DNA of 64,000 nt from Leptospiraceae bacterium (GTDB lineage: Bacteria; Spirochaetota; Leptospiria; Leptospirales; Leptospiraceae): NCBI GenBank assembly GCA_017996175.1, contig JAGOHK010000010.1:1-64000 (forward strand), in the 5' to 3' direction. Positions 52,107-61,865 of the stretch are shown here, one piece after another. The first letter of the stretch is position 1; the number at the start of each line of letters is the position of its first letter. Position numbers and translations under genes: made by a program. Below the pieces are notes generated by a model. The model was given only the letters and a program-made list of their open reading frames with translations. It did no database searches and was not told the DNA's origin.

Positions 52107-52300
52107 TTATAGTATATGAAACAAAATCTATTTCTTATCTTTATGAAAATAATCCCAAATAGAAATACCTGCCGCTACGATATTGAGAACAACTAAAAAA
52201 ACATCAATAATTGATTTCCATTCATTATATGTTTGGAGAAGTCTCCACTTTTGTAAAATTGAAGGGCAGAGAGAAAATTAGAAAGATTAATTTATTCATT

Positions 52301-53431
52301 TCATCTAAATAATTTGATATAACTATCGAAAGAAAAAATTCTATTTCTTTTAAAGCCCGTTTTTTCAATCAATATTTGTGATTTCATAAAATCATCAATC
52401 AGTCGAAGAGCAGTCGAAACGTTAACCGAAAGAGCTTTTGCTATATCACCTGCGTCTGCGACTGGATTCGTAAATAGAAATTGTAATAGGGATTTTGCTA
52501 AGGGTTGTTTTTTTCCTAGGGAGCCAATTTTATTTTCTGTCTCAGTTCTTAATGTAATGATATATTTGAATGTCTGAATTGAATTTTCGGAAGTACTACG
52601 AACACCTTCTAAAAAAAATTTTAGCCATTGGACTAAGTCGTTATGCGTCCTAACACGAGTTAAGTTGTCATAATAATACGATTTATTTTTTTCAAAGTAT
52701 GCAGAAAGATATAAAGTTGGTTTAAACAAAAGTTGATTGCTTACTAAAAAAAGCGTTATGAGCAAACGCCCAATACGACCGTTTCCATCAAGGAACGGGT
52801 GAATTGTTTCAAATTGGTAATGAGCGATTCCAATTTTTATTAATGGTGGAACAGGAGTATTTTCATTATTTAAAAACTTTTCCAAATCAGACATTAAATC
52901 GTTCACGGAATCGTGATGTGGTGGAATAAAAACTGCATCTTTCAAACTGCTTCCACCAATCCAATTTTGGCTTTGGCGAAATTCACCGGGTAACTTCGAT
53001 GTGCCGCGCACACCTTGCAAAAGAGTTTTATGTGTTTGTCTTAACAAACGATTACTCAGAGGAAATGTTTTTAGACTCTCGATTGCTTGGTTCATGGACT
53101 GGACATAGTTTTGTACTTCCTGCCAATCATCTTTTTTTTCTGGCTGAATGTTTTCTTCTTTTTGAACAGCGTCATCTATGTTAGTCTGCGTTCCTTCTAT
53201 CCGACTACTTTCTGTTCCTTCTTTAAAGACATGCATTTTTATGAAAAAATCAATATCGGGTATCAACTGAGAAAATGCATTTAACTCGCCCAATTTAAGA
53301 CTAGCATCACTTAAAAGCATAATTAATTCGGCATCGTCTATTCGCCAAGGTATATCTACATAATTTGGCTCAAAACTCTTGTAGTTAAATCTTTGGAGAA
53401 GTTTTCCCGATTTAAAGTTGCCTATTTTCAT
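52301..53431 (-). CDS. Fic-family AMP-transferase with N-terminal inhibitory helix
   Basis: A 376-residue protein. The Fic motif HPFLDGNGRIGR is at 211-222 and is complete, including catalytic His211. The inhibitory motif SSRIEG at 75-80 (S/TxxxE) places it in the class II group in which the N-terminal helix blocks ATP binding. A winged-helix domain with DAGDIAKALSVNVSTALRLI lies near the C terminus and could bind DNA. It should AMPylate a cytoplasmic protein, often itself or a gyrase/topoisomerase-type target, when relieved. Two operator-like repeats lie directly upstream. Confidence 0.93.
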   Translation of the reverse strand: MKIGNFKSGKLLQRFNYKSFEPNYVDIPWRIDDAELIMLLSDASLKLGELNAFSQLIPDIDFFIKMHVFKEGTESSRIEGTQTNIDDAVQKEENIQPEKKDDWQEVQNYVQSMNQAIESLKTFPLSNRLLRQTHKTLLQGVRGTSKLPGEFRQSQNWIGGSSLKDAVFIPPHHDSVNDLMSDLEKFLNNENTPVPPLIKIGIAHYQFETIHPFLDGNGRIGRLLITLFLVSNQLLFKPTLYLSAYFEKNKSYYYDNLTRVRTHNDLVQWLKFFLEGVRSTSENSIQTFKYIITLRTETENKIGSLGKKQPLAKSLLQFLFTNPVADAGDIAKALSVNVSTALRLIDDFMKSQILIEKTGFKRNRIFSFDSYIKLFR

Positions 53432-53437
53432 TATTAG

Positions 53438-53516
53438 TTACTCGGTTTCCTGCAAGTATAATTTTCTATATTTGCACTTACTCGGTTTCCTGCAAGTATA
53501 ATTTTCTATATTTGCA
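53438..53516 (-). promoter_or_regulatory. Two tandem 39-base repeats, each with a dyad, upstream of fic
   Basis: The 39 bases 53438-53476 recur exactly at 53478-53516. Each unit contains TGCAAGTATA, six bases, and TATATTTGCA, an imperfect dyad with one mismatch. On the minus strand the repeats lie immediately ahead of the fic start and include TATACT and TATAGA, which could serve as -10 boxes. The setting is that of paired operators for an autoregulator, possibly the winged helix of the Fic protein. Confidence 0.8.
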
Positions 53517-53620
53517 GTTTAGGAGAATAGCATGGTTAATGCTTTTACATACTCCTAAATATCTTAAGCTCTTCATAAGTTTGCATTGACTAGTATTGGC
53601 AGGGAATCAATAATTTATCA

Positions 53621-54520
53621 ATGAATATAAAATTCAAAATCATACTACTATCTCTCTTTCTATTCACAATTTCCCTTTCACCCGAAGACATACGAATCGT
53701 ATATAGCTCTAACTTAACCGGAAACCTATATTCTTGTATTTGTGGATTGAAACTTTCTGTTGGTCTCGCAAAGAGAGCAAGCTTTTTAAAACAAATCGGT
53801 GTAAATCCAAGCAAAGACATTTTAGTTGATACAGGAAATTCTTTAGATGTCAAAAGTTCTACTGATAAAGCGAATGCGATTTTCGAATCCTTTCAGAAAT
53901 TGGGTTATCACGCAGTAGGAATTGGAGTGAATGATTTACAGGAAAATACTATTTCCATTTTAGAGGATAATCGTTATCAAACCCAATCGGCTAATTTATT
54001 TCAAAAGGGATTTTTTAGGACAAGTTCTTTTGGGAAACAGATTACTTATCTCAAACGGGAAGACAAAACTTATGGAATAATCAATCTTACTAGTCCAACA
54101 ATCCTCTACAATCTTCCCAGTGAAGTTAAATCGAAATTAGTTGTACAAAACCTAGAAACTACTCTTTCCAAACTGACTTCCTCACAAGGAGAAATGAAAG
54201 CGGATAACTGGATTATTCTCCTAAATGGTAGTAAAGAGGAAGCTTTAAAGTTAGCTTCTCTCAATTCCAACTTCCTATTAATTTACGGTGGGGAAAAAAA
54301 CTCTGCTTCCCCCAAAAGCGGCTATTCGGAAGTAAACGGTGTGCGGATTTATTCCACTGGAGATTTGCTCGGAGACAAACTAGGAATAATTACTCTCACC
54401 GAACAAACAAAAGGATATACCGTAAAATCCTCCGAAGTCATCGAAATGAACATAGACAAGTTAACCGACTCAGCGGAAATTCTTTCCATAATGAAAAAAT
54501 ACAATATTAAACCTGAATAA
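53621..54520 (+). CDS. Exported 5'-nucleotidase/calcineurin-like protein lacking metal ligands
   Basis: A 299-residue protein with a signal peptide (1 to about 20). [41 protein letters not shown] and [12 protein letters not shown] follow, in order, the first motifs of UshA-type 5'-nucleotidases (DxHG, GD/N, GN(H/D)E). The metal ligands Asp and His of the first motif are replaced by Asn and Thr, and the second motif has lost Asp in GNS. It is therefore likely to be without phosphatase activity and may bind a ligand. The C-terminal 5'-nucleotidase domain is also missing. Confidence 0.6.
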   Translation: MNIKFKIILLSLFLFTISLSPEDIRIVYSSNLTGNLYSCICGLKLSVGLAKRASFLKQIGVNPSKDILVDTGNSLDVKSSTDKANAIFESFQKLGYHAVGIGVNDLQENTISILEDNRYQTQSANLFQKGFFRTSSFGKQITYLKREDKTYGIINLTSPTILYNLPSEVKSKLVVQNLETTLSKLTSSQGEMKADNWIILLNGSKEEALKLASLNSNFLLIYGGEKNSASPKSGYSEVNGVRIYSTGDLLGDKLGIITLTEQTKGYTVKSSEVIEMNIDKLTDSAEILSIMKKYNIKPE

Positions 54521-54579
54521 TTCTCTTGCCTTATTGGTTAATTAGAAAATTTTGTAACTACTTAATTCTAGGAGCATTT

Positions 54580-55044
54580 ATGAGACCATTTAAAGTTTTA
54601 GGAATTCAACAAATTGCGATAGGCAATGAAAACAAAGACAAACTCAGTAAGTTTTGGGGTGACATCATGGGACTTACAAAAGTTGGAAATTATAAAAGTG
54701 AAAAAGAAAACGTAGACGAAGACATTTACAAAATTGGAAATGGGAATTTTGCTGTTGAAGTTGACTTGATGATGCCAATTGATCCCAACAAAAGTCCCAA
54801 AGTTCACGATCCAAAATTAAATCATATTGGACTTTGGATTGATGATTTGCAAGCTTGCGTTAAATGGCTAACAGAGCAAGGTGTTCGTTTTACTCCGGGT
54901 GGAATTAGAAAAGGGGCAAGTGGTTTTGACGTATGTTTTATTCACCCAAAGGGTAATGAAGAGTTTCCGCTCTGTTCAGAAGGTGTGCTTGTGGAATTGG
55001 TGCAGGCTCCTCCCGAAGTAGTAAAGGCATTTATCAGTCTGTAG
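54580..55044 (+). CDS. VOC-family protein (methylmalonyl-CoA epimerase/glyoxalase-like)
   Basis: The ATG at 54580, with TAGGAG 5 bases upstream, gives 154 residues. An ATG at 54526 would add 18 residues ahead of this site and is not favoured. The two halves each form a VOC babbab module: [20 protein letters not shown], then [20 protein letters not shown], with metal-ligand candidates Gln9 or so, His in NHIGL and Glu in [26 protein letters not shown] resembles methylmalonyl-CoA epimerase. It might act in propionyl-CoA metabolism, but other VOC activities cannot be excluded. Confidence 0.75.
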   Translation: MRPFKVLGIQQIAIGNENKDKLSKFWGDIMGLTKVGNYKSEKENVDEDIYKIGNGNFAVEVDLMMPIDPNKSPKVHDPKLNHIGLWIDDLQACVKWLTEQGVRFTPGGIRKGASGFDVCFIHPKGNEEFPLCSEGVLVELVQAPPEVVKAFISL

Positions 55045-55150
55045 GAATCTTTTTAAAAAACAAGAAAAATAATGAGGTTTGGGGCGACTTGTGCTGAGTA
55101 GAGTCGAAGCATTAGCCCCAAGTCACCGACAGGCAATCCCAATCTACTTT

Positions 55151-55194
55151 AGCTTTCTAATCAGCACGAGCGTGTGAAACGAGATTAGAAAGCT
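55151..55194. other. Hairpin in the gap ahead of lolA
   Basis: AGCTTTCTAATC (55151-55162) is exactly complementary to GATTAGAAAGCT (55183-55194) across 20 bases. It lies in the 209-base gap after the VOC gene. The preceding 80 bases hold a GC-richer word (AGAGTCGAAGC, 55100-55110) that also occurs, with one change, inside the broken methyltransferase at 51794-51804. Confidence 0.5.
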
Positions 55195-55253
55195 GGGTAT
55201 TCGATACAAAAATATTAATTGTAGTATAACCCCTAAGCCTGTACGTTGAAAAA

Positions 55254-55820
55254 ATGAAATTTTTCTCTCTAATTTTTGCTATATTTTTAAGCATTTCTCT
55301 CTCTGCCGAATCAGGGGAGGAATTATTAAATAGCATTGTCGGGACAATGAATAGTTTTGAAAGCTTTAGAGCAAATATATCTATTGATGGACTCTCTGGA
55401 TCCATCTCCTATAAAAGACCAGGGAGTTTAAATGTAAAATTTTCCGACGGTCGGGTTTTATCGGGAAATGGAAGGCATCTTTGGATTTACTCTCCTGCCC
55501 GTGGGATCGCCGGAAAACAAGACCTGAAGGGACTCACTGGCGGAATCGGGGGTTTGCTCTCTGGCTACGAAACTGTCACTGCTTCAGGAAAAGTCTTGAA
55601 ACTTAAATCAGATACGAAATATTATGAGGAAATTATTGTCAGTGTTACGCCGAATAATATAATAAAGTCTCTGAAATTAAAAGCAAAAGGCAGGTCTGAT
55701 TTTATGGATATCAGTTTTTCGGGAGTTCAAACCAATATTGGACTTTCTTCTAGTATATTCAATTTTCATCCTCCAGCTAATGCGCAAATTGTAGAGAATC
55801 CTTTGAACCAGAGGGAATAA
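55254..55820 (+). CDS. lolA: LolA-like outer-membrane lipoprotein carrier
   Basis: A 188-residue periplasmic protein with a signal peptide (1 to about 18, ending LSAES). The mature domain shows the LolA half-barrel pattern: LLNSIVGTMNSFESFRANIS, GSISYKRPGSLNVKFSDG, GRHLWIYSPARG and FMDISFSGVQTNIGLSSSIF with FNFHPP near the end. LolA accepts lipoproteins from LolCDE and delivers them to the outer membrane. It is a little shorter than the proteobacterial form. It precedes the next gene by 1 base. Confidence 0.75.
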   Translation: MKFFSLIFAIFLSISLSAESGEELLNSIVGTMNSFESFRANISIDGLSGSISYKRPGSLNVKFSDGRVLSGNGRHLWIYSPARGIAGKQDLKGLTGGIGGLLSGYETVTASGKVLKLKSDTKYYEEIIVSVTPNNIIKSLKLKAKGRSDFMDISFSGVQTNIGLSSSIFNFHPPANAQIVENPLNQRE

Positions 55821-55821
55821 T

Positions 55822-57651
55822 TTGAATCCAGCATCCAGAACAGAAGCTCATAAAATCTTCGCCTCATTATACAGAAAGAAGCGTTCACCCGAACATCAGC
55901 AATTAATTGATGATGCAATCACTCGCTCGAATGATGTTTTTATTCGCATTGACTTGATAAAAAAAATTGATGAAGAGCAAGAAAGAAAAGAAAGAATAAA
56001 AGAAGAACCTGCTCAAACAGAAAGCAAAATTGAAACTTCTAAGTCATCCTCCATGGCGGGTAATATTGGTAATCCTAAACCAATGGTACCTAAAAATCAA
56101 ACCTCCGCTCAAATTCCAGCCGTTACAGATAATTCTGGCGGTTTTATGGATAAACTTTTTGGCGGTGGAAATAATATTGCGAAGTTTGCGAAAGAAACTA
56201 AAACTCTCGAGTTAGGGCTATTCGCTCGTAAACCCACAATCTCTAAGAATGTGGAGAAAATTTTTCGTTCCTTAAAGGAAGATGAAATAATAAGTACAAT
56301 TCAAGCACTCAAATATTCAGAACAAGTTGGTTGGAGAATTTGGACTCCTCTTGTTTATAATGTAGTCTTAAATTACAACAGGTTCTTCAATACTTTTATT
56401 TCTCTAGATAGCCTATTTCGAGATGAAATTTCTGCCGAAGTTTTTCTGGGTAGATCAACAAAAATGCAAATGTACTATGCGCGAATTTTAAATCGCCCTG
56501 ATACAAAAGAAATCATCATGGATAAAGTTCCTGCGTTAATCAAGACAGAAGCAAAACTTTATCCCAAAATAGAATCTATTCTAACTGGGTTAAATTACGG
56601 TTTAACTCTAGAATCACGCAAACCATCTCTAACGGATGCGATAGTCGCCTTTCATGTTGTAATGACCAAAAAATTAGTTCCATGGACTGAGCTAGAAAAA
56701 ACACTAAACGTATCTCCCATTGACGAAAGAAAATTTAACGCTACGCAAGAAGTTACAAAACAAATAGAATTAGCAACAGCAAAACTATCCAATGACATAC
56801 AATCTAAATTGAATATCAAAGATGAATTGGACTTTTTAAAGAAAAATTATTTTTCCTTTGGAGAAGGTGGGAAATTATCTTTTGAGTTTTTAAATTTGAT
56901 TATCGATGACTACGTCGCTCACTACTATGCAGAGAACATGCAGACAGACGTTTTAAAATCAAACTTTAAGAATACTCCTCATAAGCTGCTCCAATTAGTT
57001 TGCCGTGATTTGCAGAGTAATTATATTCCTCTCGTAGAAGGCTACGTCAAACTTGATCTAAACCAAGTAAAAGATGTTCTGATCATGCAGATTGGTTTAT
57101 TCTTTCCAGAGATCGACCGAATGAATAATATTCTCCGCACACTTGATGCATTCAATCGAAAATTCCCAAGTTTCCAATATGGATTTCAAAATTACTCAGA
57201 ACATTTAACAAAAGGAACGCAGGATCAAATTGAATCACAATTGTTAAAAGTTTTAACGGAAGGATCGGACTTCTTTCATAAATTTGCAACTAAAATGACG
57301 ACAGTGATTGAAAATCACATGTTAGCTTTGAGTTATGAAGAAAGCGGGCAGATCAACGAAAAGACTCTTCTAACAAAAGAAAAAGTAATTGAAGAAATAA
57401 AAATCATGCAAAGATTTATTCCATTCGCGGATGGTAAAATGGTTTCTCAAAATCGTTTAGCAGGAAAAACAGTATTTCAAGTTCTATTTGAAATGACAAG
57501 GCTCCTTTATAATTACGCTGTGATATTTAAAGATGGTGCCCTCCTTGCGAAACTCGGACAAAGCGCAAGAAATGAAGCAGAATTACAAAAACTCTATAGC
57601 GATTACGAGAGATTAACCTCCAAACCCTATACGATAACCAAGCAGGACTAA
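55822..57651 (+). CDS. Large hypothetical protein, probably spirochaete-specific
   Basis: A 609-residue cytoplasmic protein from a TTG with GAGGGA upstream, 1 base after lolA. Residues about 50-105 are a polar, Lys/Glu/Ser/Pro-rich linker; the remaining 500 residues are helical (e.g. MQMYYARILNRPDTKEIIMD, LLQLVCRDLQSNYIPLVEGY). No enzyme motif or membrane segment is visible. I know similar long helical proteins only from spirochaetes, without function. It lies between lolA and trpS, with 6 bases to trpS, and so is likely to be part of a three-gene operon. Confidence 0.6.
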   Translation: MNPASRTEAHKIFASLYRKKRSPEHQQLIDDAITRSNDVFIRIDLIKKIDEEQERKERIKEEPAQTESKIETSKSSSMAGNIGNPKPMVPKNQTSAQIPAVTDNSGGFMDKLFGGGNNIAKFAKETKTLELGLFARKPTISKNVEKIFRSLKEDEIISTIQALKYSEQVGWRIWTPLVYNVVLNYNRFFNTFISLDSLFRDEISAEVFLGRSTKMQMYYARILNRPDTKEIIMDKVPALIKTEAKLYPKIESILTGLNYGLTLESRKPSLTDAIVAFHVVMTKKLVPWTELEKTLNVSPIDERKFNATQEVTKQIELATAKLSNDIQSKLNIKDELDFLKKNYFSFGEGGKLSFEFLNLIIDDYVAHYYAENMQTDVLKSNFKNTPHKLLQLVCRDLQSNYIPLVEGYVKLDLNQVKDVLIMQIGLFFPEIDRMNNILRTLDAFNRKFPSFQYGFQNYSEHLTKGTQDQIESQLLKVLTEGSDFFHKFATKMTTVIENHMLALSYEESGQINEKTLLTKEKVIEEIKIMQRFIPFADGKMVSQNRLAGKTVFQVLFEMTRLLYNYAVIFKDGALLAKLGQSARNEAELQKLYSDYERLTSKPYTITKQD

Positions 57652-57657
57652 GGAACC

Positions 57658-58626
57658 ATGAGAATTTTAACCGGCGTCCAACCTTCAGGAAAACTTCATC
57701 TAGGTAACTATTTTTCTGTTATGGATAAAATGATTCGTTATCAGAAAGACCATGACCTTTTTTGTTTTGTGGCGAACTTACATTCCCTAACAACTTTTAA
57801 ATCAAAAGAAGCATTAGAGGAGAATACATTTGATGCAGTTTGCGATTTTTTGGCGCTGGGTATTGATCCGGAAAAGTCAACCTTTTGGATTCAATCCGAT
57901 GTTCCTCTTGTAACCGAGCTTACTTGGTATTTAAGTATATGCATTAACGTTAATCAATTGCACCTAGCACATTCCTATAAAGATAAGACGGCTAAAGGTA
58001 TTAATCCTACAGGCGGTCTATTTTTTTATCCAATACTCATGGCTGCAGATATTCTGCTGTATGACACACAGCGAGTCCCTGTTGGAAAAGATCAGAAACA
58101 ACATCTAGAATTTACAAGGGATATTGCTAATAAATTTAATCACGATTTTGGAAGTACGTTTTTAATTCCTGAGCCAGAGATAGATGAGGATACTGCCATT
58201 ATACCCGGAACAGACGGCGCAAAAATGTCTAAATCTTATGGAAATACAATTAACTTTTTTGATAAAGAATCTTCCATTCGAAAATCGGTTATGTCGATTG
58301 TATCTGACTCTGCCGGAATCGATGAGGCAAAAGATCCAGACAAAAGTGTAATTTTTTCTATCTACAAACTTTTTCTAAATGAAACGGACTTAAAAACTCT
58401 ACGTAGTAGATTCGAAACACCAGGGCTTCGCTATGGTGACGTTAAAAAAGAATTATTTTCTACCATCATGGACTATTTTGCTCCTTATCGTAAAAAAAGA
58501 GAGGAACTCGTGGCTAACCGTCCTTATGTGGAAGAACTTTTACAGAAAGGTTCTGGCAAAGCTCATTCTGCCGCAGCTCCTGTAATAGATCGAGTTCGTT
58601 CTAAGCTTGGAATTAAGAGAGGCTAA
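57658..58626 (+). CDS. trpS: Tryptophanyl-tRNA synthetase
   Basis: A 322-residue class I aminoacyl-tRNA synthetase. [11 protein letters not shown] (residues 9-19) is the HIGH-type motif and [10 protein letters not shown] (about 192-201) the KMSKS loop; [17 protein letters not shown] lies between them as in other TrpRS. It charges tRNA-Trp in the cytoplasm and has normal length. AGGA precedes the ATG. It is the last gene of the lolA group; its stop TAA shares bases with the stop of the convergent amine oxidase. Confidence 0.97.
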   Translation: MRILTGVQPSGKLHLGNYFSVMDKMIRYQKDHDLFCFVANLHSLTTFKSKEALEENTFDAVCDFLALGIDPEKSTFWIQSDVPLVTELTWYLSICINVNQLHLAHSYKDKTAKGINPTGGLFFYPILMAADILLYDTQRVPVGKDQKQHLEFTRDIANKFNHDFGSTFLIPEPEIDEDTAIIPGTDGAKMSKSYGNTINFFDKESSIRKSVMSIVSDSAGIDEAKDPDKSVIFSIYKLFLNETDLKTLRSRFETPGLRYGDVKKELFSTIMDYFAPYRKKREELVANRPYVEELLQKGSGKAHSAAAPVIDRVRSKLGIKRG

Positions 58627-59990
58627 ATCCCATTCACCGCATCAATGGCAGATAAAAGAGCTCCTTCCATTGTACCGTTGTATTTGCCTAAATGCTCTCC
58701 AGCAAAATGAACTCGCCCGTGATTCTTTTTTAGTATAGATTTTACATCAAACGTTCCAGGCGCATAAATAGAATTAGCTCCTTCTATAAAAGGTTCATTT
58801 TGCCATGCTTTCAGATCGATCTTTTCTAATTTTAAAGTAGAGAGTAATTCGATACTATCTAAATTTTGTTTTACAAATGTCGGTAAATATTCTGTAGATA
58901 ATCGAGAATAAGTATCAGCCCTATCGCCAGACGATAGCAAGGTGAGGATTCCTTTGTTTGCCGCTTTGTTTTTAACCCCGTTTGAGTAAATATTCTGAAA
59001 GACACCATCACCCTGAATATAGAGTTTGTCTCTTACATAATCAATCCCTTTATAAAGAGCAGAAACTTTCGTAATCCGACTCATTCGCAACTGGAGTAAA
59101 GCAAGTTTATGTTCTTTAGGTAGATCAGGATAAATTTTTATTTTATTTAGCTGGCTGGAAGGAATTGCAATAATACATGCGTCAGACGAAATACTTTTAC
59201 CAGATTTAGATTTCAGAATAACACCATTACCTAAATCCTCTATCGAAATAATCGGATCTGAAATAATAAAGTTAGTCCCTTTTAAATTAGATTTTAACGA
59301 GTCGATGATTTTTTCAGAACCAGTTTGTATTTTATACTGAAAAGGGGAGCCATTTTCAGTAAACTCAAATAGAGCTATCGCTTTTTCTGCTGAAATCGTT
59401 CGAATATTTTCCCCTAAGATTACGCTGTATTTTATATCTAGCAAATACAGCTCTTCTTCTGTTACTCCTTGGTATTTCAAAAAAGAGTATATATCTAATT
59501 TGTCCAAACCAACTTTTTTTTCAGGGGACATTTTTTCAAAAAGAGAGATAACTCGTTTAATAATTTCTCTTGTTTGTGAATTAGGTTTCACAAGATTCGA
59601 TTCAATTAAATTATCGCCAAGTAAAATATCATTCATTACTGGATACGCTTTTAATTCTATTCCTAATTCCTTGCATAGACTTTTGATTGTAAAATGATTT
59701 TCCTGAATCCATTCTGCTCCTAACTCTGAGGTTAATTGTGATTCATCGTTAGATATAGTTAAAACACGTCCACCGAAACGATTCTTTGCTTCTACAATTG
59801 AAACTTCATAACCAGAATTTTTCAATAGATATGCTGAATAAAGTCCAGCAATTCCAGCACCTACAACTGTTACTTTTTTGACGGATAAATTCTTTTTATT
59901 AGAAGTCTGAGCAGATAAACTACCAATAGCGGATACTGCCGTTATTGCGGTGATTGTCTTTGATAAAAATTCAGAACGATTTATTTTCAT
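58623..59990 (-). CDS. Flavin monoamine oxidase-like protein, exported
   Basis: A 455-residue FAD protein. An N-terminal segment with hydrophobic core ([20 protein letters not shown]) may be a signal peptide; no twin-arginine pair is present. [20 protein letters not shown] (about 37-56) is the FAD-binding loop, then [20 protein letters not shown] and the C-terminal [20 protein letters not shown], all typical of MAO/LSD1-type amine oxidases. The substrate is probably an amine or amino acid. Ends tail to tail with trpS; the next gene upstream on this strand is an outer-membrane barrel, 10 bases away. Confidence 0.88.
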   Translation of the reverse strand: MKINRSEFLSKTITAITAVSAIGSLSAQTSNKKNLSVKKVTVVGAGIAGLYSAYLLKNSGYEVSIVEAKNRFGGRVLTISNDESQLTSELGAEWIQENHFTIKSLCKELGIELKAYPVMNDILLGDNLIESNLVKPNSQTREIIKRVISLFEKMSPEKKVGLDKLDIYSFLKYQGVTEEELYLLDIKYSVILGENIRTISAEKAIALFEFTENGSPFQYKIQTGSEKIIDSLKSNLKGTNFIISDPIISIEDLGNGVILKSKSGKSISSDACIIAIPSSQLNKIKIYPDLPKEHKLALLQLRMSRITKVSALYKGIDYVRDKLYIQGDGVFQNIYSNGVKNKAANKGILTLLSSGDRADTYSRLSTEYLPTFVKQNLDSIELLSTLKLEKIDLKAWQNEPFIEGANSIYAPGTFDVKSILKKNHGRVHFAGEHLGKYNGTMEGALLSAIDAVNGI

Positions 59991-59999
59991 AGTGTTTTC

Positions 60000-61343
60000 C
60001 TAAAAGTCCATTGTTGATCTAATAAATAATTGCCTATCTCTGTTGGAGTAAGATACAATTCCCTGATTTATTCTAGAATAGTATTGATTATCATAAGCTG
60101 TTTTAGTCGAAGCATCCCCATATATATCCACATAATCTCTACGAATGCCGCCATCTTTATCATACTGAAAAAGCTCCGATCCACCAAGAGCAAATCTCAC
60201 TGAATCGCTATAAGAATATTCGATAAAAATAGATTTCTTTGTAAATCGAGATCTGTCTCCTTGAACAGTAGGGGTAAATATACCATTAACCCCTCTTCCA
60301 GTCTCTCCACGGAAAATTAATTGAAAATCAGAAAAACCAAATCCCAGCCAGCCATAAAATGCCCTATCCTTTAAGTCAGATTCGTAAACTGGAAGTAGAT
60401 TTGGATTTAGTCTATCAAATATTTTTCCTCTATATTGTTTTTTCCAAAGAACTCCTATCCCTAAGTTGACATATTTGTCGAATAATAATGTAAATTCTCC
60501 ACCCATAGATTCACTATGCTGTGCCCGAAGGTCTCGTTCCTTTCTGGTTAATACATCATTATCCGAAGGAAGGCAATTCGTTTTACCTTCTTTACATTCA
60601 TCGCCAGCAACTCCCAGAACATTTCCTGCCCTGCCTAACGCATGAAAGCCTAATTTTATTTTTTTAATCTGTGGCTCAAAAGAAAAGCGGCTAACAGCAT
60701 CATATCCGCTAGAGGTAGAGTTTTGTAAGTCTCGATACCCTTCTCCATTCACAATTCCCAAATGAAGATTAAAACTCTTTACTTGCATTAAAAAGGATGT
60801 TCCTAAATCGGCGGCTTGAGAAGAAAACCCAAGCGACTCCATTGGCGACCTATCCACATAACGCCATTTCCAATAGCCATTCCATTGAGTGTACACATGT
60901 GGGAGTTCATGAATACCAACGATAAAGGAAAAATTAAATACCCCGTATTCAATATTTTTTTTCACGTTTGCCCTACGAATTCCAAGGGTATATGGATTCG
61001 ACTTATTACCATTATCCGCAGTAGTATCAGATGTAAAATTACTAGAACGTAAAATTTCACCCCAAAATTCTACAGTAACTTTTTTTTCTTCCCATTCTTT
61101 ACTGATCATAAACAAAGTCCAAGGCATAGAAAAACCAGTTCGATCATCTTTCCGAGAATTCGATACTCCAGATGATGAGTCGCGCAATCTGTAACCGAAA
61201 GCTGGAGAAATTACAGCACCTACTTTTAAACCGAAATACGCATCCGGCAAATCTTCCTTAGTCGTAATTATTTTTTCTGGATAAACAGAATTAACCACTA
61301 ACAAAAAGATTATACATAAGTATTTCCTTTTCATTTTTAACAT
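60000..61343 (-). CDS. Putative outer-membrane beta-barrel protein
   Basis: From the ATG at 61343 the product has 447 residues; an ATG at 61334 is equally possible, and a TTG at 61373 would start within the preceding gene. The signal peptide is about residues 4-20. The mature part has many alternating strands with Gly and aromatic residues (e.g. NLGIGVLWKKQYRG, FYGWLGFGFSDFQLIFRG) and ends in RDRQLFIRSTMDF, with a C-terminal Phe as usual for barrels. No known porin family is evident to me. It ends 10 bases ahead of the amine oxidase start. Confidence 0.65.
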   Translation of the reverse strand: MLKMKRKYLCIIFLLVVNSVYPEKIITTKEDLPDAYFGLKVGAVISPAFGYRLRDSSSGVSNSRKDDRTGFSMPWTLFMISKEWEEKKVTVEFWGEILRSSNFTSDTTADNGNKSNPYTLGIRRANVKKNIEYGVFNFSFIVGIHELPHVYTQWNGYWKWRYVDRSPMESLGFSSQAADLGTSFLMQVKSFNLHLGIVNGEGYRDLQNSTSSGYDAVSRFSFEPQIKKIKLGFHALGRAGNVLGVAGDECKEGKTNCLPSDNDVLTRKERDLRAQHSESMGGEFTLLFDKYVNLGIGVLWKKQYRGKIFDRLNPNLLPVYESDLKDRAFYGWLGFGFSDFQLIFRGETGRGVNGIFTPTVQGDRSRFTKKSIFIEYSYSDSVRFALGGSELFQYDKDGGIRRDYVDIYGDASTKTAYDNQYYSRINQGIVSYSNRDRQLFIRSTMDF

Positions 61344-61356
61344 TGTATCAACTCTA

Positions 61357-61779
61357 TCAAATAGGATATCCAACTAGAAAAAATCGAATGATATAATAGA
61401 GGAGAAATCCAGCAGGCCCGAACATCAATGTGAAAAATAAACAAGGAAGTAATATAAAGTGCGAAATTCCATTCTGGATTGCATCCCTCCATTCCCATGT
61501 TCCAACAAATAAATCAAAAACAAGATAGTGGACCCAACCTGCAAGCAAGGCATTCTTATTGCGAAAAAGTTTTGCAACCCCGTCTAATGTTGAAAACCCT
61601 CCGTTTGTTTTGCCCAGACTTATGGCAATATAAAAAATGTAGACCGCAGCCAATAAAACAGGGAACAGGTAGGAATTGATTAATTTTTCAGTGACAGTCC
61701 AGCGAGGTAGGGCAGCCATTAGTATCCATGGAATGAGTGCAATTATATTTGCTATCTTAAAAACTAAGTCCGGTGTCAT
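61357..61779 (-). CDS. ABA4-like membrane protein
   Basis: A 140-residue protein with four membrane helices. WILMAALPRWTVTEKLINSY, then FRNKNALLAGWVHYLVFDLF and FVGTWEWRDA, match the ABA4-like (DUF4281) family, named for a plant plastid protein needed for neoxanthin formation. Bacterial members have no proven role. It is the first gene of the minus-strand group ABA4-like, barrel and amine oxidase. An AGGAA site precedes the ATG. Confidence 0.8.
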   Translation of the reverse strand: MTPDLVFKIANIIALIPWILMAALPRWTVTEKLINSYLFPVLLAAVYIFYIAISLGKTNGGFSTLDGVAKLFRNKNALLAGWVHYLVFDLFVGTWEWRDAIQNGISHFILLPCLFFTLMFGPAGFLLYYIIRFFLVGYPI

Positions 61780-61865
61780 AAAATTATTCCTTTCTTGCTA
61801 ATTAAATTATGCATGTAAAAAATAGGAATTAAAATAAACTAATTTTTACGATCTCGGAGAGTTAA

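Noticed and set aside
53438-53516. Possible CRISPR array
   Set aside because: Only two repeat units with a single base between them; no spacers and no cas genes. The dyad inside each unit points to operators.
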